Positions 1 to 10,577 of a stretch of 64,000 nucleotides of DNA are shown here, piece by piece. The notes beneath the pieces were generated by a model. That model was not told where the DNA came from. It was given only the letters and a program-made list of their open reading frames with translations, and did not search any database. How positions within the stretch are numbered: position 1 is the stretch's first letter; every line of letters starts with the position of its first letter. The position numbers and the translations under genes were made by a program. Source of the stretch: Arsenophonus fragariae (GTDB taxonomy: Bacteria > Pseudomonadota > Gammaproteobacteria > Enterobacterales > Enterobacteriaceae); contig JBDPYZ010000005.1 in assembly GCA_047291315.1 (NCBI GenBank), positions 86,177-150,176 of the forward strand. The letters run 5' to 3'.

Positions 1-2018
1 AAATAAATAGTTTCATTATAAAGTAGTTGCTCACGATGTGCTCCCAAAGCCGAAATATAACTTAATATGCTGTGATTAACGCAGAGTAATCTAAAAATTT
101 TTTCTGGGGAAATACTATTAGTTTTAGCAAGCATATCGGATAGTACAGAAACCAGTTTTGCGTCATTAATATGGGCATCGTGACGAGCAATGCGATAATC
201 GATACCGTTATCTCTACCATGATGATATTGAAATAAAATAGCAGCAAGATAACGGCACTTATTGCTTAATTTTTGTTGTAGAACTTTAGATAGTTGCCGA
301 AATTTCCAATCAGGCCAAATATCATTTACTGCAATCCAAGCAATGCCACAGCCAATGAATGTATTAGTTACTCGGGGGAGCGTAACGTTGAACTCTTCGC
401 CTAATAAATTAAAACGTAAGTAAAACCAGCAAAGTAATAAATAAGGTAGCTTGGGCATATTGACTATTGCGGGAGGTAAAGAAAAGAACTCCACAAATAA
501 TAATCAGTAAGAGTTTTTTCCTTCTATAGAGGGTACAAAATAGAGCAGTGGTAATCCAATTAGAATAGCGGCAATGGTTCGAATAATTCGCAATATTAAG
601 CAATTCTTAGTCGCAATATAATTTGGTTGGCATACAAATAAACTTGTCAGTAATATCCAATAACTGTGAGGTAGATAAAAGCATTGAACAATAATATAAC
701 ACGTATAAATACTACTGACATTCTAATCTCATATCGAAATAGTGTTGAAATTAAGTGTTAAGTTACTGGTAAGTGTGAGTCAAAAATCGCTGATGTTAGA
801 TAATGAATTGTCAGAAAGTTGAGTTTCAGTCAATGATTGGCTATATGGAATTTCTATTTGCTCGACAGCAATACTATTAAGTTGACCATCTATCTCTTTA
901 AGATTAACAAATAGGTTATAGAGTGTGTTTATTTTGTTTGTTATTAGAATATTTTTGTGTAAGGTGCTGCAACGATTTTTCCAGATTAGCAAAAGTATGT
1001 TTAAATTTTGCATTATGCTGATATCTTGTATGAGATAAAATAGAGAGAGCAACTAGTTGGCATACTTCAGCTTGCATCGATAGTTATTTCTGGAATCTGA
1101 AAAGAATATCACTATGCGGAAAATCCTGACTTTAGCTTTGATATTTAATGTGTGATGAACTTGCTTGTTCATATATATCTTGGACAATAAAATAGTAATT
1201 AGGCTATTGCTAGTCCCTGATTGGTTTTTATTATTTTTTAAGCGTCTGAGCCAATGTTACTTTCATTTTGTTCATAGTATTGACTAGCTTGCTATTGGTC
1301 ATAACAAGATCAAAGATCGATTGCTGATAATTTTCTTCAATCTCAGGGTTAAATAAATTTGCGTTATTAACTAGGTAGATGGAAAGCTGTTGGTAACATT
1401 GGGCTAGTTTATTATGTAAGGGCTGGATAGGAAGAAAAATATGGATGATAAGTGTTAATAAATAGTACCAAATAGCACCCATAAGTAACAGTATCGGTTG
1501 TTGATACCAAATTGTAAAAATCGTTTCAAGCATGGTGTATATTGCGATTTAGAAGTGCGCCAAAGGCAATAGTTCCATAGGTAGAACTATAGAACTCCAA
1601 GAAATGTAAAGCTAAAAGTAGATAACGCTAATCCAATAAAGAATAACCAAGGATAGGAAAACAGTAATTCAACGGTGACCGAGGCGATCAGAAATGATAA
1701 TAATATGATGGAGATATTGCGAAGTTTACCAATAAATTGATCATCGAGATCAGTTTATGCTGCGGCAACAATATCCATAGTTAAAGGGATAGTTATTTTA
1801 AGTTGCTCACCTAAAGTCCAAGGAATTAATGCTGTTTCTGAGAGCGCAATTAGTATTCGGATATAATAAAAGATGTTGCTATTATAAAATACGTAGCGAA
1901 AGCCAGAGAACATAATGAGCACAATAACCCCTAATTTGTCAGAGTACTGATTAATAATATAGCAGCATCCATAGTAACCTATAAAGTTTAGTAAAGAGAA
2001 AAAACTTTTTCTTACCAT
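1..2018 (-). pseudogene. yccS: YccS-like FUSC-family inner-membrane protein, broken, runs off the left edge
   Basis: Fragments in several minus-strand frames line up in order with E. coli YccS, a FUSC-family inner-membrane protein related to aromatic-acid exporters. The N-terminal part (about 1540-1890) holds hydrophobic segments with TIPLTMDIVAAA followed by TDLDDQFIGKLRN. The middle (1231-1533) has WYQQPILLLMGAIWY. The second membrane half (about 409-603) has FFTSRNSQYAQATLFITLLVLL, and the edge has ISALGAH. Many stops and frameshifts separate the pieces, so no full protein can be made. Its position beside helD matches E. coli, where yccF lies between the two; I see no yccF here. Identity is solid, loss of function near certain. 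Confidence 0.85.
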
Positions 2019-2050
2019 GGGCTAACATATTTTAGCTAAGGTAGTGTGTA

Positions 2051-4111
2051 ATGGAATTGAAATCGACACATGTAGGTCAGCGTTTAGCTCAACATCCTTA
2101 TAATCGAGTCCGTCTATTGAATGCGGGTGTTGAAGTGAGTGGTGAAAAACATCAGTATCTCATTCCGTTTAATCAACTTGTTGATATACGATGTAAGCGA
2201 GGTATTGTTTGGGGAGAGCTTGAATTTGAATTACCAAATAACCAGGTGGTTCGTTTGCACGGCACTGAATGGAAGGAAACCCAATATTTTTTTCATTATC
2301 TTATTGATATATGGAAAAAATGGAGCCAAGAGATGAGTTTGATTTGTTCTGAGATTTTATCTGAACAAGTGAAAAAAATAGAAAAAGACTTAATCCAAGA
2401 TAGTTGGTTTACCCATGTACAACTTACTCAGCTGCAAAAACAAATTAATAGCATATTAAATAGTCTTCCTATGCCGCTTGAGCGTTTAAATGAATTTGTA
2501 AGCTGTCGACAAAATTTTGCTGTTTGCCAGCATTGGCTGCATTTGAACCATCAGGCACTGCGTGATATTAATCAATATTGGGTTGCTCAGTTACTTAGGC
2601 AGCATTCTGAATTTTTTCAGCAATTTACTGTTACTCCGTTAAACCTATCTCAAGTCAATTGTGTAGTCAACGGTGAAGAAAATATTTTAGTATTAGGTGG
2701 GCCAGGTAGCGGTAAAACTTCTGTTTTGATAGCGAAAATGGGTTGGATTTTACTCAGGCAGCAGGCTATTACTGAACAGGTTTTATTACTTGCGTTTGAT
2801 GATAAAGCCGCAAAAAAAATGGATGAACTTGTTCTCACTGATTTAGGACAGCAAGAATTTCATGCAAAAACCTTTGAAAGCTTAGTACTGCATATTATTC
2901 AAAGTAGCAGTAATAAAAATACCGCTATTAGTGAATTTGAAGCAAATGAACAAAAAAGACATAATTTGCTGATTAGTGAATGGAAAAAGCAGTGCCATGA
3001 GAAAAAATCACAGGCAAAAGGCTGGCGTGAGTATTTAACGCAAGAATTAGCTTGGAATATTGGTAGCGGTGAGTTTTGGCATGACAAACAATTAGCAAAA
3101 AGATTAGTGGTTCGTTTAGATAATTGGCTTAATTTGTTACGTGTATATGGCGGAAGCCAGAAAACAATAAGTGAATTAGCAACACCAGAAGAGCAGAAGC
3201 AATTGCAAATGGAGCTGCGATTAGTAGCACCCATTATTAAAATATGGAAGTCGACCCTAAAATCTGAGGGTGTAGTTGATAGCTTAGTGCTTATACATCA
3301 GGCAATTAATTTATTACATAAAGGAAAATTTATTAGCCCATGGAAATATATTCTGATTGATGAATACCAAGATCTTTCACCATTAGAAATGCAGTTATTG
3401 CAGTTATTACGAGAACAGAATACACAAACTCACTTGTTTGCTGTTGGTGATGATGGGCAAGCAATTTACCGTTTTCCTTTTCCGGCAGAAAAATTAAATT
3501 TAATTGCTTCTTTTAAACATTATTTTGGTACGGGAGTTTACTGTACACTTGATACTACTTACCGTTTTAACGATCACATTAGTAAAATTGCTAACCAATT
3601 TATACAAATGGATCCTGATCAGCAGATTAGACCATTAAAAAGTTTGGTTAAAACAAATAAAAAATCGATAGTTTTATTACCAGAAGAACAACTGGAAGAT
3701 TTGCTTGATAAAATGAGTGGTTATGTCACTGAAAAAGAGACGATTCTCATTTTATCGCGTTATTTTTATTTGCAAACTGCTGTGATTAAAAAAGCTAGCA
3801 TTCGTTGGCCAAAATTAAAGATTAATTTTATGCCTATCCAAGTTGCGAAAGGATGTCAGGCCGATTATGTTATCATTCTTGGATTACATCAGGGAATAGA
3901 TGGTTTTCCTGTATGTGAACCTGAGTCTGCAATAGAAAAAGTTTTATTACCAAAGTTTGATATTTTTCCCAACCTACATGATAGACGTTTATTATATGTT
4001 GCTTTGACTAGAGCTAAAAAGCGAGTTTATTTATTGTATGACAAATTAACACCGTCTATTTTTGTTGAGCAATTGCAAAAACTAGGTGTATCGCGGCAGA
4101 AAAAACCGTAA
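2051..4111 (+). CDS. helD: DNA helicase IV (UvrD/Rep-like superfamily 1)
   Basis: Full-length helicase IV, 686 residues against 684 in E. coli. The N-terminal domain opens MELKSTHVGQRLAQHPYNR. It is followed by Walker A (GGPGSGKTS, about residue 217), motif II IDEYQDLSP (about 435), motif III GDDGQAIYRF and the C-terminal VALTRA motif. The family unwinds DNA 3' to 5' during repair. The reading frame is open, but several helicase motifs differ from E. coli as I know it: GDDWQAIYRF is GDDGQAIYRF, TIHASKG is PIQVAKG, and AFGRKAA is AFDDKAA. Reduced activity is possible. Between yccS and mgsA as in E. coli. Confidence 0.95.
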   Translation: MELKSTHVGQRLAQHPYNRVRLLNAGVEVSGEKHQYLIPFNQLVDIRCKRGIVWGELEFELPNNQVVRLHGTEWKETQYFFHYLIDIWKKWSQEMSLICSEILSEQVKKIEKDLIQDSWFTHVQLTQLQKQINSILNSLPMPLERLNEFVSCRQNFAVCQHWLHLNHQALRDINQYWVAQLLRQHSEFFQQFTVTPLNLSQVNCVVNGEENILVLGGPGSGKTSVLIAKMGWILLRQQAITEQVLLLAFDDKAAKKMDELVLTDLGQQEFHAKTFESLVLHIIQSSSNKNTAISEFEANEQKRHNLLISEWKKQCHEKKSQAKGWREYLTQELAWNIGSGEFWHDKQLAKRLVVRLDNWLNLLRVYGGSQKTISELATPEEQKQLQMELRLVAPIIKIWKSTLKSEGVVDSLVLIHQAINLLHKGKFISPWKYILIDEYQDLSPLEMQLLQLLREQNTQTHLFAVGDDGQAIYRFPFPAEKLNLIASFKHYFGTGVYCTLDTTYRFNDHISKIANQFIQMDPDQQIRPLKSLVKTNKKSIVLLPEEQLEDLLDKMSGYVTEKETILILSRYFYLQTAVIKKASIRWPKLKINFMPIQVAKGCQADYVIILGLHQGIDGFPVCEPESAIEKVLLPKFDIFPNLHDRRLLYVALTRAKKRVYLLYDKLTPSIFVEQLQKLGVSRQKKP

Positions 4112-4172
4112 TTATTATTTATAATAATTTTTCTTTTAATTGAATTTTTGCTAAAAATGTAACTTAAAATTA

Positions 4173-4626
4173 TTAATTAATACGGGTTTCAAGGTATTGT
4201 TGATAATTAGGGATTTCAATTTCATGATCAAAAGCCGGCGAAGTGATAATAAAATCAGTTCTTGTTATATTAGTGGTAACAGGAATGGTTCCATACAGTA
4301 GCGAGACGAAGAAGCGCTTTTACGTTCGGATTATGTGGAACTGCATTTAATGGATCCCAAAAGAAAATAAAAATCTCGATTTTTTGTTCGGCAATCATTG
4401 CCCCAAGTTGTTGATCTCCTCCCATTGGGCCGCTGAGCATATTAATAATCTTCAATCCGGTATGCTGGTTAATCAAATTACCCGTTGTACCAGTGGCAAA
4501 TAATTTGTGCGTTTTTAGTGTTGAGATATATTTTTGACCTCATGTTAATAGTGATGATTTACGTTGATCGTCGGCAACCAGAACAATATTTTTATTTTTT
4601 TTCAATTTGCGAATAACTGATTCCAT
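4173..4626 (-). pseudogene. mgsA: Methylglyoxal synthase, broken
   Basis: The minus strand encodes recognisable methylglyoxal synthase, which turns dihydroxyacetone phosphate into methylglyoxal. The core ATGTTGNLI, SGPMGGDQQ (catalytic Asp) and FFWDPLNAVPH is intact. An in-frame TGA near 4542 cuts the N-terminal part after SSLLT. A frameshift near 4285, after RLATVWN, puts the last 30 or so residues (TDFIITSPAF to ETRIN) in another frame. Gene order helD-mgsA-yccU matches E. coli. The methylglyoxal overflow route is therefore probably lost. Confidence 0.93.
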
Positions 4627-4766
4627 AAAGTTTCTTACATTGATAGATGTTTGCTAATTTGGCAACTAAAGCACTATTTTAATATTCATTGAGTTAACTC
4701 AATAGATTCGTCAAGTGTAGCAGTACGTTGTTTCGATTTAATAGTTTAGTGATTATTTTTAAAATC

Positions 4767-5182
4767 ATGGAGTTGTCAAAAGTGAATTATCAGAAATTGA
4801 CAGATATTTTAACAAAAGTAAAATATATAGCATTAGTTGGCGCTAGAGATAAAGCTGAACGTTCAAGTTATAAAGTTATGAAATATCTTTTAAATCAAGG
4901 ATATAATGTGACTCGTTAGCCGGCAAAGAATTACTCGGTCAAAAAGTTTATACACAGTTAGTTGATGTTCCATATCCAGTTGATATGGTAGATGTTTTTA
5001 GACATTCAACTGCCTCATTTGAGGTGGCTCAACAAGCTATAGCAATTAATGCAAAAATACTTTGGTTACAATTAAGCGTCATTAATGAAGAAGCTAAGAA
5101 AATGGCTGAGCAGGCTGGATTAGTGGTCGTAATGAATACTTGCACCAAAATAGAGTTACCTCGCTTAGCCTTAGGAAAATAG
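4767..5182 (+). pseudogene. yccU: YccU-type CoA-binding protein, one frameshift
   Basis: CoA-binding Rossmann-fold protein of the YccU family, about 137 residues. The first part (IALVGARDKAERSSYKVMKYLL) reads in one frame to a stop at 4917-4919. The rest (PVDMVDVFRHS, ILWLQLSVINEEA, IELPRLALGK) resumes in a different frame from about 4925. The short stretch that holds VIPVNP in relatives is lost at the junction. One small deletion would explain everything, so decay looks recent. The start at 4767 matches E. coli; function of the family is poorly known. Confidence 0.88.
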
Positions 5183-5185
5183 ATT

Positions 5186-5215
5186 AAAGAAGATGATCAG
5201 TTAACCATCTTCTTT
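5186..5215. terminator. Bidirectional hairpin terminator between yccU and hspQ
   Basis: A perfect 10-bp stem (AAAGAAGATG / CATCTTCTTT) with a 10-base loop lies between two convergent genes, yccU (+) and hspQ (-). T-rich tracts follow on both sides, which fits a shared terminator. Confidence 0.75.
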
Positions 5216-5234
5216 GATTGTGTTTCAGAATTAA

Positions 5235-5555
5235 TCAATTACGTAATTGTGGTGCTCTAAGTTGGGTTTTAATCGATTCAGATAACTCATCTAAAGACGG
5301 CTGTTCTGGGTGTTCATCAGACGTTTCATAAGTAATCTGGGCTTCAGCCAAATAAGTGTGAATAGGCTCACCATTATCATCTTCCATAACGACATGGTAC
5401 CAGGGAGCTGAACGTAGAGCTGAATTAGCTGCAATATCGTCATCCTGTGGTTTATCCAGAGAATATTCTGCGTCAACGTCGACTATTACTCCAAGATAAC
5501 CTAGGAGTTTGTGCCTTACTTGTTGCCCAATACTAAATTTACTGGTAGTCATCAT
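5235..5555 (-). CDS. hspQ: Heat-shock protein HspQ
   Basis: 106 residues, matching E. coli HspQ (105) along its length: KFSIGQQVRHKLLGYLG, SAPWYHVVMEDDNGEP, HTYLAEAQ, EHPEQPSLDEL and C-terminal APQLRN. In E. coli it is a small cytosolic hemimethylated-DNA-binding (YccV-like) protein that promotes degradation of mutant DnaA and acts on Lon. The start at 5555 is preceded by AGGAGGT-like sequence on the minus strand. Intact. E. coli has rlmI between hspQ and acyP; I see no rlmI here. Confidence 0.96.
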   Translation of the reverse strand: MMTTSKFSIGQQVRHKLLGYLGVIVDVDAEYSLDKPQDDDIAANSALRSAPWYHVVMEDDNGEPIHTYLAEAQITYETSDEHPEQPSLDELSESIKTQLRAPQLRN

Positions 5556-5650
5556 AGCTACCTCCTAGAAGCCTTGCATATTCTATAGGTAATGACATGT
5601 GGGTAATAATATAAATTTCAAGCAGGTCACTCTTTTACTCTAGTTTCTTA

Positions 5651-5680
5651 AGAGTTGTAATCTATGTAGATTACAACTCT
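5651..5680. repeat. Perfect 30-bp palindrome upstream of hspQ and acyP
   Basis: AGAGTTGTAATCT, four-base loop ATGT, then its exact inverse complement. It lies between the divergent starts of hspQ (5555) and acyP (5757), where rlmI sits in E. coli. There is no U-run on either side, so it is not a standard terminator. It could be an operator, a terminator remnant of lost rlmI, or a small mobile palindrome. Confidence 0.8.
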
Positions 5681-5756
5681 ATACTACGAGAGTATCTGTT
5701 GTTTACGCAAAAAACAATATGTTGAAGTTATTATTTATTAATAAGAGAGTACTAAA

Positions 5757-6044
5757 ATGCGAAAAATAGGTATAAATTACTATATATATGGAAGAGTTCA
5801 AGGTATAGGGTTTCGCTATTGTACCTTACATTGGGCGAAAGAACATGGATTGTATGGTTATGTTTATAATCGCTATGATGGTAATGTCGACATAAAAGCT
5901 TTCGGCACAATGCAACAAATTCAACAATTAGAGGATTGGTTAAAAGCTGGGGGGCCAGCGAGTGCCAAAATCGAATATTATAATAGTGAAGAGTGTAATG
6001 TTGAAAAAGAGGTAGTAGATTTTCATATTCGACACTCACTGTAA
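5757..6044 (+). CDS. acyP: Acylphosphatase
   Basis: 95 residues, the usual size for acylphosphatase, a small cytosolic enzyme that hydrolyses carboxyl-phosphate bonds. The phosphate loop and catalytic Arg are in GRVQGIGFRYCT and the catalytic Asn in GYVYNRYDGNV. An alpha/beta ferredoxin-like fold is expected. Intact and directly before tusE (convergent, 4 bp apart), as in E. coli where it is yccX. Confidence 0.96.
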   Translation: MRKIGINYYIYGRVQGIGFRYCTLHWAKEHGLYGYVYNRYDGNVDIKAFGTMQQIQQLEDWLKAGGPASAKIEYYNSEECNVEKEVVDFHIRHSL

Positions 6045-6048
6045 TAAC

Positions 6049-6378
6049 TCAAATGCATTTTACCGGCTTAGGTAAACCAGCAAGTTTTGTTGCTTGTTTC
6101 GCCGGGCCTTTTGGGAAAAGACTATAAAGATAGCGGCTATTACCAATATCTTCACCATATTTTTTAGCAATTGCCTTTACTAACATACGAATAGACGGTG
6201 AGGTATTGAATTCGAAATAAAATTCACGAATGAAGCGAATAATTTCCCAATGTTGTTCCGTTAATATAATATTCTCTTGTTTGGCTAATAGATATACCAT
6301 TGATTTATTCCATTCATGGCTATTTTTAAGGTAACCATCCGCATCAGTTTTAATTTCACGACCTTCAAATATAAACAT
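6049..6378 (-). CDS. tusE: Sulfurtransferase TusE
   Basis: 109 residues, the same as E. coli TusE. It has EGREIKTDADGYL near the N-terminus, the helical EHWEIIRFIREFY-type core and the ending FPKGPAKQATKLAGLPKPVKCI. The penultimate Cys of that tail carries persulfide from TusBCD to MnmA for 2-thiouridine at wobble position 34 of Lys, Glu and Gln tRNAs. Intact; ends in TGA, which shows that TGA is used as stop here. Confidence 0.96.
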   Translation of the reverse strand: MFIFEGREIKTDADGYLKNSHEWNKSMVYLLAKQENIILTEQHWEIIRFIREFYFEFNTSPSIRMLVKAIAKKYGEDIGNSRYLYSLFPKGPAKQATKLAGLPKPVKCI

Positions 6379-6561
6379 ATGATATTTCTAAGCTTAAATA
6401 AAATGTATGGCTAATTTAGCAAAATTGAACTTTTTACCCAAGTATATTAGCAAAATGACGATAAATTAAGAGAATAATTACTCAATAGCATAAATATAAA
6501 GCGATTAAATTATATAAAGCTTTATAATGAGCCAAGCTGTGTTCAATATTTTGAATGTTGT

Positions 6562-6649
6562 GGAGGGGGGGCCGAGCGGCTGAAGGCAGCGGTCTTGAAA
6601 ACCGCCGATGGTAAACCATCCGAGAGTTCGAATCTCTCCTCCTCCGCCA
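6562..6649 (+). tRNA. serT: tRNA-Ser (anticodon TGA)
   Basis: A class II tRNA with long variable arm. The 7-bp acceptor pairs GGAGGGG with CTCCTCC (one G-T pair). D-arm GCCGAGCGG, anticodon loop CTTGAAA with anticodon TGA, variable arm, T-loop GTTCGAATC, discriminator G and encoded CCA. It follows tusE as serT does in the E. coli yccS-serT block. Confidence 0.97.
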
Positions 6650-7200
6650 TTTTCCTTTCTAGTAACGTCTGCTAAACTCTGGCAAAGTTATGGCAATTCA
6701 GTGAATTTCATTGTATAGTTATGGTCTATTATCATATTCCTGGATTTTTACTATTTATTTGTATGTGTATGAAAATATTCGCTGCAGTTTTAACCGATTG
6801 GTTGAAGCCACCTAAACTCAAGAATAGCGCAGTTAGTGAAATTTAAATAATCAACTACTAATAAAAGTGGCTGATTTACAATATTTATTGTTATAATCCC
6901 ATCTGGCCATTGCTCCATTTTTCTTATTCCAAATACATTTTTTGTCATAATGGATATGAAGAAGTTGTTTATATTTAGTAGAGTTAGATTTTTCTTTTAG
7001 TTTATTGTTATTAATTTATTCACCTCTTCTCTACTCTACATTTAAGAAGAGGTAAATAATGTTATTTTAGAGTCTAGAAAAATATTTATTTTTTGACCAT
7101 TTTCATTGTAGAACCTTGCGGTTGACTGTATCCAAACTGAGTGTCGCACATCTCTTCTGTCGCTATTTTGTGATCTGATGGATTCTTTCTGAAAGCTCAA
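6650..7200. other. No gene recognised
   Basis: AT-rich, stop-rich in all frames. I see no recognisable coding, RNA or repeat signal. It marks the end of the host block and the start of decayed sequence. Confidence 0.6.
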
Positions 7201-7202
7201 TA

Positions 7203-7716
7203 TAATCATGTGCAAATGCTTAATTTTTTTACAACAGATTCAGTCATGGTTGGTTTTGGTACAAACTTTCAAAATAAGCTACCATCTTCGTTTTCTGCTA
7301 AAGATGTGCAGATAAGTTATTGGTTAGGGACTTCGCAAACTAATCGGTCAAAATTACCATTTAAAATGGGTCATTAAGTAGAGTTTAAGCATTCTATAAA
7401 TTATGTTTCTGCTTATTCAGTGAGTTACCTTTATAAAGGAGATAATGGTCTAGTTAATAGGCAAGGTATTGTTGGACAGATTTGGTATATCACGCCGATA
7501 TCAACTAATTGGTATCTTAGTGCAGGTATTGGTCCTTATTATAGCTATGATAGGCATGAGATAAACAATAAAAATGATTTCGCGGGCGTCATTAGCTTAT
7601 AAATAAATTATCAATTAGTTAAGCATTTAAGTACTAATCTTCGTTTTAATCGTATTGTTTCGTTTAATGATAAAGATCAGGATATGTTTATGGCAGGAAT
7701 TGCTTGGAACTTTTAA
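7203..7716 (+). pseudogene. Outer-membrane beta-barrel protein remnant
   Basis: One frame can be followed through two in-frame TAA stops (near 7377 and 7600). It shows the alternating polar/aromatic pattern of an outer-membrane barrel: VMVGFGTNFQNKL, VQISYWLG, AYSVSYLYKG, WYLSAGIGPYYSYD and LSTNLRFNRIV. It ends MAGIAWNF with the C-terminal Phe typical of BAM-inserted proteins. I do not recognise the exact family. Confidence 0.55.
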
Positions 7717-7936
7717 CATGTCAAGTTAGCTTTTTTTGCTGCTATTTGCCCATACTTTATGAGCAAGTAGATATATTTGAGAGTGGTTTAATCAACTATA
7801 CAGCCTACATTATTAAAATATAATTACTAAATACGTTTTATCTATATCACTTGCTTTTATCAATTTATTTTTATTTATTACCGTTAAATCAAGTTGAAAA
7901 AAAGCATAAATAGAGGGGGGTGTATGCTTAAAATAA

Positions 7937-8554
7937 ATGTTTTATGTTTTTATATTAATGTTATTATTTTCTGCTGTTGGATTAGCAGCGAGTTGCGCCA
8001 TGTCGAGTAAAGAAGATTTACACATACACGGAAATGATTTATGTCTATTAACGTTAAATTATATTGATAGTATGAGTTCTAAAAGACGATTGTATATTAA
8101 CAGTTTTCGCATATTAAATAATAAAACAGTTATTTTTACCGCTAATTCTCCGACAGCTTCATTTTTAATGCTAGGAACAGCAAATGGGATAGTAAAATTT
8201 TAGCTGAAATATTAAATAAAGATGTAGAAAAAATATTAAAAATATCAAATAAGTAGATATTTTTTGCCAAATGAAGATATTTATTTTTTATCCAGTGCAT
8301 GGGCGATATCTGGTGAAATATATAAAATAAATTGGAACAAGATAATCAATGTGGTTAATCAGATACCTATAACTATTGATGATATAAAATTTATAACAAA
8401 CGGTAGTTCACTCTACATTATTCAAAATGGTAAATATCGTGGTTATATTATTTCTAACAAGCATAAATATAGAGCGAAAGGTAGCTCTTATGATACTTAT
8501 GTGCTGATTTCTCCTTTGGGAAAGGAAATAAAAGAGATAGGATTAGAAATATAA
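7937..8554 (+). pseudogene. Secreted or lipoprotein-like protein of unknown function, frameshifted
   Basis: Begins with a hydrophobic leader (MFYVFILMLLFSAVGLAASCAM) that looks like a signal peptide, possibly a lipoprotein signal with Cys after AAS. A first segment ends at 8203 and a second runs 8264-8554, with broken frames between (LAEILNKDVEKILKISNK reads in another frame). The second part has SSAWAISGEIYKINWNK. I do not recognise it. It may be a phage cargo gene since it borders tail-fibre debris. Confidence 0.45.
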
Positions 8555-8950
8555 AATGTTAATGATTTTCTGGCCTCAACGGAGAGTAGTGAAACATTAT
8601 AAGCCCGTTATAAAATAGAGAAGAGAAGCTTACAGTTATTGACAAGATAACCAAACCCCAAAAATTTTAACCCCAGGAGTCATTAAAATAGTTAAATTTA
8701 ATAATCTTGGTTACTATTATTTACTAAATAGATGATTGCTAATAATATTTCGTTCCACTTTATTACTACTAATAAACATACTATGTTTGAAAATGCGTTA
8801 TTGCTATAACAGTGAATTCTTATAGATAAAATAGTAGTAATGATCTTGCATTTCATTTCAAGATATTAGTAACGGTGTTACACCTGGATTTGATTATTTC
8901 TAAAAAGATTTTGTGGTTATCATCTTTATTGGCTAAAGCGAAGATAGCAA
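8555..8950. other. No gene recognised
   Basis: AT-rich sequence with scattered stops in every frame between the secreted-protein remnant and the tail-fibre remnant. Confidence 0.5.
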
Positions 8951-8952
8951 TA

Positions 8953-10545
8953 ATGACAGTAGTTACTAAGGTTAGTGCCAACCAATATATTGGCGATTGC
9001 GCTACAACTGAATTTGATTATAAATTTAAAATATTTAGTGAACAACATTTAGTTGTCACTATGACCGATAGCAATGGTGACCATGAACAAAGATTGACAT
9101 TGAATAGGGATTATACAGTGACAGGTGTTAATAGTGACGAAGGAGGTAAAATAATCTTGTCATCACCTTTAATTCAATGAAAATCATTTATTGATTGAGA
9201 GACATTTACCAGTAAAACAAGAAGTCTCATTTGTAAAATGCAATCAATTTCATGTAAAACAGTATGAAAATGCATTTGATTATGTCACGATGTTAGTCTA
9301 ACGAGCATTAGGAAATATGTTGCTATTATTGCAGTAGCCCAGTAGCTAACAAATTATTTTGATGCTAAGAATTATCGTATTTCTAACATCATTCAACCTA
9401 AGAATAATAATGATGCAGTTAACTTAGGATTGATGAAGGCTGCTATAGATGATAAAGATATGCGATCGATACGAGTAATGATATTAATATACCTGCATTA
9501 CCTGATGGAGCAAACTGTAAAAATAAGCAGTTTGTTTTTGATGCAGATGGCCAACCGACCTTGTTTGATCTTAATGAATTCAGGGTATTTGGCTACATTA
9601 TAGTAGATTTATTTGAAAAAGGGTTTGAAATAACAACCTGTTATCATGTATTGTATTCTTAGAAAGAAAATAGTTACAACCGACGGGCAGGTAAATTACC
9701 AAAACACAAGTCCCTGAAAACTTTACGCCAGTTTCGATAGGTGGGATAGCGGCTGGAGCCAGGACACAAACTATTGTTAACCCCTGCACAAAAAAGGAAA
9801 TTGATAATCAATCTGTTAAAGTTAAAGACAGCAGAGCTGTGCAATTTAGTACATTAAATTTAGTGAGAACAGATCATTATGCTGGGATTTCAATGAAAAA
9901 TAATGTCCAGCATATATCTTCGTATGTTTCTGGTAATAGTATTTATACTGTAATAGCTCGAAATAGTAATAACACCATTAAGTATTCAATATCATTTCGC
10001 AGTTATTCAAGTACATTAGCTGCGACCAATACTTTAGATAATATCACTGCTTATGGATTTTTAACGCTATCCATCCTACCAGGGATGCTGTTATCAGATT
10101 AGGTGCAGATAAAGGAGGCTATAACTTAGTTTGTGCAAGAAATCACTATAAATTTTTTATCTGTAATAATAATACGCATCAAGTTATTTATTTACCAGAA
10201 AAGCAAGTGACATTTGCTATTTAAGAGGAAAATTATAATAGACAGGAGATTGATGCTAAATTAGTTGGCACTCACTGGAGCACTAAAAAAAAGCGGTAAA
10301 TGGCTGGATGAAAGAGCCTTACACCTGCATAATTATTCAATGGATACGTGTCGCTAGAAAAAACAGTTCAAGAAATTTCTTTCGTATCGTTTTCTCTAAT
10401 GCTTTAGCCAACATGGGAGTTGGTAATTTCAATTCTAATTCAAATCTAGCTGAATTATACGCCTAATATATTAGATGCCAATAATAACCGATTTACAATG
10501 AGCTAAACTAAGGTGGCTGATGGTAGTAATACCTATCGATTAGTT
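8953..10545 (+). pseudogene. Phage tail-fibre protein, heavily decayed (first copy)
   Basis: The N-terminal segment (MTVVTKVSANQYIGDCATTEFDYKFKIFS, then VVTMTDSNGDHEQRLTLNRDYTVTGV) is the virion-attachment domain seen at the start of T7/P22-type tail fibres. It ends at a TGA at 9178. Downstream pieces in changing frames include ISNIIQPKNNNDAVNL, FSTLNLVRTDHYAGISMKNN and ITAYGFLTLS, typical of fibre shafts. Many stops. It is followed by a tail-fibre assembly gene, as usual. It belongs to a phage fragment separate from the tail genes at 29-31 kb. Confidence 0.65.
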
Positions 10546-10577
10546 GATGTGAGATGGAGGGCAATTCGATGGTAATA

